A stretch of DNA of 9,951 nt. It comes from an uncultured Bacilli bacterium (lineage in GTDB: Bacteria; Bacillota_I; Bacilli_A; RF39; UBA660). The translations under genes and the position numbers were made by a program. Location of the stretch: NCBI GenBank assembly GCA_944358565.1, contig CALVRK010000033.1, forward strand, positions 1 to 9,951, read 5' to 3'. Below are positions 5,811-9,951 of the stretch, piece after piece (the stretch's first letter is position 1; every line of letters begins with the position of its first letter). The notes under the pieces were generated by a model. That model saw only the letters and a list, made by a program, of their open reading frames with translations. It did no database searches and was not told the origin of the DNA.

Positions 5811-7982
5811 TTATGCCTGCTTTTCATTCAAAGTTATTTTAACCGTATTATCACCGACAATTTCACCGGCTTTAATACTTTGAGCACTAACGTAGCCATA
5901 ACCTTCAAGTTCATAATCATAACCTAAAGTTTTCATTAAATAAATGGCTTCTGATCTAGTATAACCGGTTAAGTCAGGCATAGCGCCTTGATTACCATTA
6001 GTAATTAAGAATACTCTATCATATGATAACACGGTCTCACCTTTGTTTGGATATTGATTTATAACTTTATCACCATTACCAATAATAGTTGTTGTAATAT
6101 GATTTTGATCCATAACCTCTTTAACATCAGTAACTTTTTGATTAATATAAGAATCTAAAGTTAAGGAAGTTACACTACTATTATTATTAGTTTCTTCTTC
6201 AAACATATTTTTATATTTAGCAATGTTTTGCATCAAAGTATTTATTGAAGTGCTTAAAGTACTAGATGAACCAATATTAGGCTGTTTGATAGCAGCATAA
6301 ATAATGATTTCGGGATTATCTTTTGGATACATTCCAGCAAATGAATAAATGTAATCATTTGAACCTTTTAAATATCCGCCTGTTTTTTCATTATATATTT
6401 GTGATGTTCCAGTTTTACCAATGACATCGAAACCATCAATATGATATCTTTTACCAGTGGCCTCGCGGTCATCACTATTGACAACATTATCCATTAAATC
6501 TTTTATTTTATCGATAGTTGTTTGTTTAACTAATTTGGCTGTTTTTTCAACTTTACGCTTATATGTTGTTTTTCCAGTGTTTGGATCGACAATTTTAGAA
6601 ACAATATGTGGGGTTAATTCTTGTCCATCGTTGGCAATCATCGATAAGGCTTTAAGGTGTTGGATCGCAGTAGTGGTTATACCTTGACCAAAAGCGGCAT
6701 TGGCAACTTCTACTGGATATTGGAAACCTAAGTTACCAGATAATTCTCTAGATAGGTCAATACCTGTTGACTGTCCAAAGCCATATTTTCTAAAGCAATC
6801 TTTTAATTCATCGCGGTCAATAAAATGATTTATCATAGTACTTACTCCGACATTTGATGAATATTCGAAACCTTTATCATAATTAATCGTTCCCCATCCG
6901 GTGTTATTCCAGTCTCTGATTACCGCGTCAGCAACTTCAATACTACCAGATTTGAAGGTTTCATCACCTTTATATGTTCCTTTATCAATAGCACACATAT
7001 AGGTATATATTTTCATAGTTGAACCTGGTTCAAAGGCATTAGATACTAATGGGTTTTCATAACTAGTAATATTACGTAAGTTAGGATTAAATGATGGAGT
7101 TGAGGCGCTTGCTAGAATATCACCGGTTTTGGCATCCATAACAGCTATCATCGTCCACTCGGGTTCATATTTTTCTTGCATGTTTTTTACTTCAGTTTCG
7201 GCAAATCTTTGAATACTAGAATCCAAAGTTAAGTATATATTTTTTCCATCTAAAGCATCGATGCGTTCTTCTTTAGTATCAGGAATTTTATATCCAAAAC
7301 GATCTTGCTGATACATCAAATAGCCATCGGTGCCTTTTAAGTCATCGTCAAATTTAGCTTCAATACCAAGTTCTCCATCAATAGAAGTAAATGGATTACC
7401 ATTTTTGTCGATAAGTTCATTAGCTTTAGCATAACCTAAAATATATGAAGCAAAGTCTCCATTAGGGTAATATCTTTGATAGCTTTCTTCAAAGTCAAGA
7501 CCAGGTAAGTTTAAATCTTCAATTTCTCCTTTTTTGAGTTCAGTTAAATTTTTACCGGCACTACCAAACTCAATTTGGTATTTTCCTTCATCTTTACCTT
7601 TTTGAAGGCGGTCTTTTAAACTTTGTTCATCCGTTTCTAAAACAGGCGCGAGGGCTTTAGCGGTTGCCTCAATATCTTTAACATGATTTATTTGAGTTTT
7701 AGTACTTCTATCTTCATCTAAGTAAGCAATTAAGGTATATGAAGAAACTGTTTGCGCTAAAACATTACCACTCATATCATAAATAGTTCCTCTTTTGGCT
7801 TTTAACACAGATGATACAGTATTACGATTAGAAGCAAAGACTTTCATGTCTCTACCATTAATAGTTGGAGATAGTGCTAGATAGCAATAGCGACCAAAAA
7901 GAACCAATATTAAAAAGAAAAAAACAAGAAAGATTTTTCTTGGGGTTTTCCATTCGATATTTTTTTGTGTTTTTTTGGTCAT
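5811..7982 (-). CDS. pbpB: Class B penicillin-binding protein, septal transpeptidase with PASTA domains (PBP2B/FtsI type)
   Basis: The 723-residue protein cross-links peptidoglycan at the division septum. It has a short cytoplasmic tail, one transmembrane segment (about 17-36), a dimerisation/pedestal domain opening with KRGTIYD (63-69) and containing SYILGY (179-184), and a transpeptidase domain. Catalytic motifs are intact: STMK at 321-324 (nucleophile Ser321), SSN at 375-377, and KTG at 523-525. Two PASTA-like repeats follow (about 607-664 and 665-718, the second opening AMPDLTGYTRSEAIYLMK), as in Bacillus subtilis PbpB and SpoVD; the size also matches. The start is ATG at 7982 with GGTGAT three bases upstream, overlapping the end of ftsL (gap 12 bases). 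It is last in the mraZ-rsmH-ftsL unit; division rather than sporulation is favoured by that position, but SpoVD-like function cannot be excluded. No mraY or mur gene follows; a terminator does. Confidence 0.92.
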   Translation of the reverse strand: MTKKTQKNIEWKTPRKIFLVFFFLILVLFGRYCYLALSPTINGRDMKVFASNRNTVSSVLKAKRGTIYDMSGNVLAQTVSSYTLIAYLDEDRSTKTQINHVKDIEATAKALAPVLETDEQSLKDRLQKGKDEGKYQIEFGSAGKNLTELKKGEIEDLNLPGLDFEESYQRYYPNGDFASYILGYAKANELIDKNGNPFTSIDGELGIEAKFDDDLKGTDGYLMYQQDRFGYKIPDTKEERIDALDGKNIYLTLDSSIQRFAETEVKNMQEKYEPEWTMIAVMDAKTGDILASASTPSFNPNLRNITSYENPLVSNAFEPGSTMKIYTYMCAIDKGTYKGDETFKSGSIEVADAVIRDWNNTGWGTINYDKGFEYSSNVGVSTMINHFIDRDELKDCFRKYGFGQSTGIDLSRELSGNLGFQYPVEVANAAFGQGITTTAIQHLKALSMIANDGQELTPHIVSKIVDPNTGKTTYKRKVEKTAKLVKQTTIDKIKDLMDNVVNSDDREATGKRYHIDGFDVIGKTGTSQIYNEKTGGYLKGSNDYIYSFAGMYPKDNPEIIIYAAIKQPNIGSSSTLSTSINTLMQNIAKYKNMFEEETNNNSSVTSLTLDSYINQKVTDVKEVMDQNHITTTIIGNGDKVINQYPNKGETVLSYDRVFLITNGNQGAMPDLTGYTRSEAIYLMKTLGYDYELEGYGYVSAQSIKAGEIVGDNTVKITLNEKQA

Positions 7983-7994
7983 TTAATCACCACC

Positions 7995-8288
7995 CTATTT
8001 ATCTATAACGATTATATTATTGTTATTATAAGCTAGTCCCATTTCTTTGACGACTTTTTGAACATTTTCGAAAGACGTTAGTTCGTTTACTTGCATAGTT
8101 AAACTTTCATTAGTTTTTTCTTGCTTTTCAATATTATATCTTTTTTCTTCGATGCTCATTTTCATTTCACCGATAGAAGCGCCACAAAATATTTTTAAAC
8201 CAAGCATTAAAAAGAAGGCAACAGTAGCATAAAAATATAACATTCTTTCACCTTTGGTTATTTTTGTTTTGTTTTTCTTTTTAGCCAT
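7995..8288 (-). CDS. ftsL: Cell division protein FtsL
   Basis: This 97-residue bitopic protein has a Lys-rich cytoplasmic start (MAKKKNKTK), one transmembrane helix (about 16-36) and an extracellular heptad-like coiled coil (about 41-72), ending in a segment VQKVVKEMGLAY typical of the FtsL/DivIC family. FtsL partners DivIC/FtsB and DivIB/FtsQ and helps activate the septal PBP and FtsW. Sequence conservation in the family is low; identification relies on size, topology and its invariable place between rsmH and the PBP gene. The AGGAG ribosome binding site eight bases before the ATG lies inside the last codons of rsmH, one base separates the two genes, and so they are probably translationally coupled. 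Confidence 0.88.
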   Translation of the reverse strand: MAKKKNKTKITKGERMLYFYATVAFFLMLGLKIFCGASIGEMKMSIEEKRYNIEKQEKTNESLTMQVNELTSFENVQKVVKEMGLAYNNNNIIVIDK

Positions 8289-8289
8289 G

Positions 8290-9204
8290 TTATAAGCTCC
8301 TTTCTATTACTCTGAGTCTCGCACTTCTAGAGCGATTATTCTTTTCTATCTCTTCATCTGATGGTTTGATATTAGCAATTACTTTGTATTTTGGTTTGTA
8401 TTCATCAGGGATAATTGGTAAGTTTTGTAATTCTTTAGGAATCATACTTACTTCATTAAATACATTTTTACAAATTCTATCTTCTAGGGAGTGGAAGGTG
8501 ATAACACAAATTCTACCACCAACTTTTATTAAATTTAAAGCATCTTTCAAGGCTTTTTCAAAGACGTTTAATTCATCGTTTACCTCAATTCGGATAGCTT
8601 GGAAAACTTTTCTGGCTGGATGTCCTTTTTTTCGGTATTTTTCGGGAACATTAGCTTTGATAATTTCTGATAATTCCAACGTTGTTTTAATATCTTTGTT
8701 TTCTCTTGCTTTAATAATACCTTTAGCGATACTATTAGCGTATTTTTCTTCACCATAAACCTTAAATATTTTAATTAGATCTTCTTGAGCATAAGTGTTT
8801 ACAACATCATAAGCACTTAGCTTTTGATCTCTATTCATACGCATATCTAATGGGGCTTCTTTATGAAAACTAAATCCCCTACTAGCCTCATCTAACTGAG
8901 GTGATGAAACTCCTAGATCGAATAAGATTCCATCAACATGATCTATTCTTTTGGTTATTTCTTCTTTTATATTAACAAAGTTAGTATTAATAATTTCATA
9001 GTTATCTCTAATAGCTTTTAATTTCTGGTCAGCTGATTTAATAGCTTCTTTATCTTGATCAAAAGCATATAGGTAACCATTTGGTATTTGTTTTAGGATT
9101 TGACTGCTGTGTCCACCATAACCTAAAGTACAATCGACAATGATGCTTTGGTCATTTAAATTTAGATAGTTAATACTTTCAGTTAGTAAAACACTCTCAT
9201 GCAT
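8290..9204 (-). CDS. rsmH: 16S rRNA (cytosine(1402)-N4)-methyltransferase RsmH (MraW)
   Basis: The 304-residue enzyme methylates N4 of C1402 in the decoding centre of 16S rRNA using S-adenosylmethionine. It begins with the family's MHESVLL. The AdoMet site is seen as DCTLGYGGHS (24-33) and FDQD (48-51); further family motifs are FDLGVSSPQLD (95-105), PLDMRM (118-123), HPARKVFQAIRIEVNDEL (195-212), ITFHSLEDR (235-243) and RSARLRVIER (293-302). The length is that of the family and no motif is missing. The start is ATG at 9204 behind a perfect AGGAGG six bases upstream, which overlaps the TAG stop of mraZ. It is the second gene of the dcw-start operon. Confidence 0.96.
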   Translation of the reverse strand: MHESVLLTESINYLNLNDQSIIVDCTLGYGGHSSQILKQIPNGYLYAFDQDKEAIKSADQKLKAIRDNYEIINTNFVNIKEEITKRIDHVDGILFDLGVSSPQLDEASRGFSFHKEAPLDMRMNRDQKLSAYDVVNTYAQEDLIKIFKVYGEEKYANSIAKGIIKARENKDIKTTLELSEIIKANVPEKYRKKGHPARKVFQAIRIEVNDELNVFEKALKDALNLIKVGGRICVITFHSLEDRICKNVFNEVSMIPKELQNLPIIPDEYKPKYKVIANIKPSDEEIEKNNRSRSARLRVIERSL

Positions 9205-9214
9205 GTTTTTCCTC

Positions 9215-9646
9215 CTAATTCAAATTTTGTGAAAATAAGTTGTCAGCCATTTCGGAGAAATTATCTTCATTATCTTCGATGAATTTATTCCATCTATCAC
9301 TACTCCATATTTCTAGTCTATCACCAACACCAATGACAATTGTATCTTTAGATAAACCGGCATATTTGATAAGTGGAGATGAAATGTTGATTCTTCCTTG
9401 TTTATCAAAGTTTTGTGGGGTTGCCCCTGATAAGAAAAATCTCATGAAGTTTCTAGCTTCTTTAACATTAGGAAGCTCTTGGTAATGATTAATAATCTTT
9501 TCCCATGTTTCTTTTTTGTAGATGAATAAACATCCATCTAAACCGCGGGTTATTATGAAATTATCACCTAATTCATATCTTATTTTAGCAGGAATAGTTA
9601 AACGTCCTTTTTCATCAATCTTTTGATGGTATTCACCCATGAACAT
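9215..9646 (-). CDS. mraZ: Transcriptional regulator MraZ
   Basis: MraZ is a ring-forming DNA-binding protein with two AbrB/SpoVT-like halves that regulates its own operon. Both halves show the signature D-x-x-G-R: DEKGRLTIPAKIR at 11-23 and DKQGRINISSPL at 81-92; TRGLDGCLFIY (33-43) and FFLSGA (70-75) are also typical. The frame extends to a GTG at 9658, but homologues begin MFMGEY, and starting at the ATG at 9646 gives 143 residues, the same length as the Bacillus subtilis protein, so I choose that. The upstream sequence reads GGTGAT three bases before this ATG, a weak and closely spaced ribosome binding site. It lies inside the third of three operator-like repeats. MraZ represses the operon in Escherichia coli and activates it in Mycoplasma gallisepticum; which applies here is not visible. 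Confidence 0.95.
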   Translation of the reverse strand: MFMGEYHQKIDEKGRLTIPAKIRYELGDNFIITRGLDGCLFIYKKETWEKIINHYQELPNVKEARNFMRFFLSGATPQNFDKQGRINISSPLIKYAGLSKDTIVIGVGDRLEIWSSDRWNKFIEDNEDNFSEMADNLFSQNLN

Positions 9647-9650
9647 TTTA

Positions 9651-9680
9651 TCACCCACTTTTCCCCACTTATTTTCACTT
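9651..9680 (-). promoter_or_regulatory. Three phased 10-bp repeats, candidate MraZ operator
   Basis: Read on the minus strand, three consecutive 10-mers are AAGTGAAAAT (9671-9680), AAGTGGGGAA (9661-9670) and AAGTGGGTGA (9651-9660). They share AAGTG at an exact period of 10. Known MraZ sites are likewise three or more GTGG-type boxes at about one helical turn (AAAGTG-type in Mycoplasma). The last box ends four bases before the mraZ ATG and includes its ribosome binding site. Confidence 0.75.
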
Positions 9681-9689
9681 TATACCACC

Positions 9690-9718
9690 ATTTTACTATT
9701 TACATAAAAAAAAGTAAA
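9690..9718 (-). promoter_or_regulatory. Likely promoter of the mraZ operon
   Basis: On the minus strand TTTACT (9713-9718), 17 bases, then TAAAAT (9690-9695). An alternative -10 is the extended TGGTATAAA, with TATAAA at 9679-9684, which would overlap the first operator repeat but has only a weak TTATGT upstream. One of the two very probably drives the operon. Confidence 0.55.
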
Positions 9719-9746
9719 GGAAATTTGATTTTTTTCTTTACTTTTT
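9709..9746. terminator. AT-rich inverted repeat, possible terminator upstream of mraZ
   Basis: AAAAAGTAAAG (9709-9719) pairs perfectly with CTTTACTTTTT (9736-9746), and the stem continues inward through a G-T and three A-T pairs. On the minus strand it ends in a run of eight T, so it could stop transcription arriving from a gene beyond the right edge. It overlaps the -35 of the mraZ promoter. With few G-C pairs its strength is doubtful. Confidence 0.4.
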
Positions 9747-9800
9747 ATGTCGGTTTACATATGTTTTTTTAAAATATAATGATACAGTGATTTTATCTAC

Positions 9801-9817
9801 TACCACCTTTTCACTTT
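9801..9817 (-). promoter_or_regulatory. Second copy of the operator-like motif upstream of mraZ
   Basis: The minus strand reads AAAGTGAAAAGGTGGTA here. The blocks AAAGTGAAAA and GGTGGTA also occur at 9672-9681 and 9683-9689, in the opposite order, next to the mraZ repeats. It may be a distal MraZ site; function is inference only. Confidence 0.3.
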
Positions 9818-9844
9818 TGAGAATCTATTCATTATTAGTAACAG

Positions 9845-9873
9845 TTGCTTATTAAAATAAGTTATATTATAAA
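9845..9873 (+). promoter_or_regulatory. Promoter-like sequence facing out of the window
   Basis: TTGCTT (9845-9850) and TATAAA (9868-9873) are 17 bases apart on the plus strand. A transcript from here would begin just before the hairpin cluster at 9883. In such AT-rich DNA this pattern can arise by chance. Confidence 0.35.
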
Positions 9874-9882
9874 TTATCAACC

Positions 9883-9944
9883 ACCCTGCACTGAAAGTGC
9901 AGGGTTTGTAGTGATGACTGAAAGTCATACTATGCTAAAGCATA
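9883..9944. repeat. Three consecutive short hairpins, candidate IS200/IS605-type element end
   Basis: Stem 1 is ACCCTGCACT/AGTGCAGGGT (9883-9892 and 9896-9905) around GAA, stem 2 ATGACT/AGTCAT (9914-9919 and 9923-9928) around GAA, stem 3 TATGCT/AGCATA (9931-9936 and 9939-9944) around AA. The first two share ACTGAAAGT, and CATACTAT is repeated at 9926-9933 and 9941-9948. A GC-rich small-loop palindrome of this kind in AT-rich DNA is typical of the subterminal hairpins of IS200/IS605-family elements. No transposase codons are visible before the window ends. Confidence 0.45.
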
Positions 9945-9951
9945 CTATCTT

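Noticed and set aside
8366..8758. 130-codon open frame on the plus strand inside rsmH
   Set aside because: It is antisense to a fully conserved rsmH, has no ribosome binding site and its translation resembles no protein; a by-product of rsmH codon use.
9647..9658. GTG start that would lengthen MraZ by four residues
   Set aside because: Homologues start MFMGEY and the ATG at 9646 gives the usual 143 residues; the GTG lies within an operator repeat.
9883..9951. Start of a CRISPR array
   Set aside because: The repeated units are short palindromes of different length with no constant repeat and spacer pattern.
1..9951. Mollicute genetic code (TGA as tryptophan)
   Set aside because: abiEi ends at TGA overlapping the toxin start and the large conserved genes show no in-frame TGA, so TGA is a stop.

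Overview
The window looks like the chromosome of an AT-rich, low-GC Gram-positive bacterium (Bacillota, Bacilli-like or a walled relative of the Mollicutes). The grounds are the strong AT bias, AGGAGG and GGTGAT type ribosome binding sites, a start-of-dcw block in the order mraZ-rsmH-ftsL-penicillin-binding protein with C-terminal PASTA domains, and a lipobox lipoprotein. TGA is used as a real stop (abiEi), so the standard bacterial code applies. I do not assign a genus.

Left part (2-1446): two overlapping minus-strand genes form a type IV toxin-antitoxin pair of the AbiE family. The winged-helix antitoxin/repressor abiEi is followed by the nucleotidyltransferase toxin abiEii. A -10 box, a ribosome binding site and a large inverted repeat lie directly upstream. 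Nothing of what follows abiEii is visible.

1447-1992 has no intact gene. It holds the abiE control region, an orphan Shine-Dalgarno sequence, and a decayed fragment of a TnpB (IS200/IS605-type) gene in minus orientation. That fragment shows the VVLVEP and TSDTCS signatures, the zinc-ribbon CPIC and a mutated RuvC-III motif, and a long hairpin sits at its 3' end. The abiE pair therefore lies beside a dead mobile element, which fits an acquired defence/stability module.

1993-4985: a minus-strand envelope operon of a cardiolipin synthase (cls), a small lipoprotein and a membrane-anchored CapA-family protein, with gaps of 11 and 3 bases. It is driven from a promoter whose -35 box is shared with a divergent plus-strand promoter. 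That second promoter serves a small polytopic membrane protein of the CmpB-type 'putative ABC transporter permease' family (5105-5755). A hairpin terminator at 5754-5783 separates this gene from the convergent cell-division operon.

5811-9646: minus-strand operon mraZ-rsmH-ftsL-pbpB, tightly packed. MraZ is the operon's transcriptional regulator, RsmH methylates 16S rRNA, FtsL is the bitopic divisome protein and the PBP is the septal transpeptidase. The operon stops after the PBP; mraY, murD, ftsW and murG do not follow. Three perfectly phased 10-bp repeats just upstream of mraZ match the known style of MraZ operators, and the last one overlaps the likely ribosome binding site.

9659-9951 is non-coding: the mraZ promoter, an AT-rich inverted repeat, a second copy of the operator-like motif, a plus-strand promoter-like sequence, and three consecutive short hairpins running to the window edge that may be the end of an IS200/IS605-like element. 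I see no clearly undescribed system. The most useful leads are the AbiE/TnpB-relic neighbourhood, the MraZ operator layout and the hairpin cluster at the right edge.
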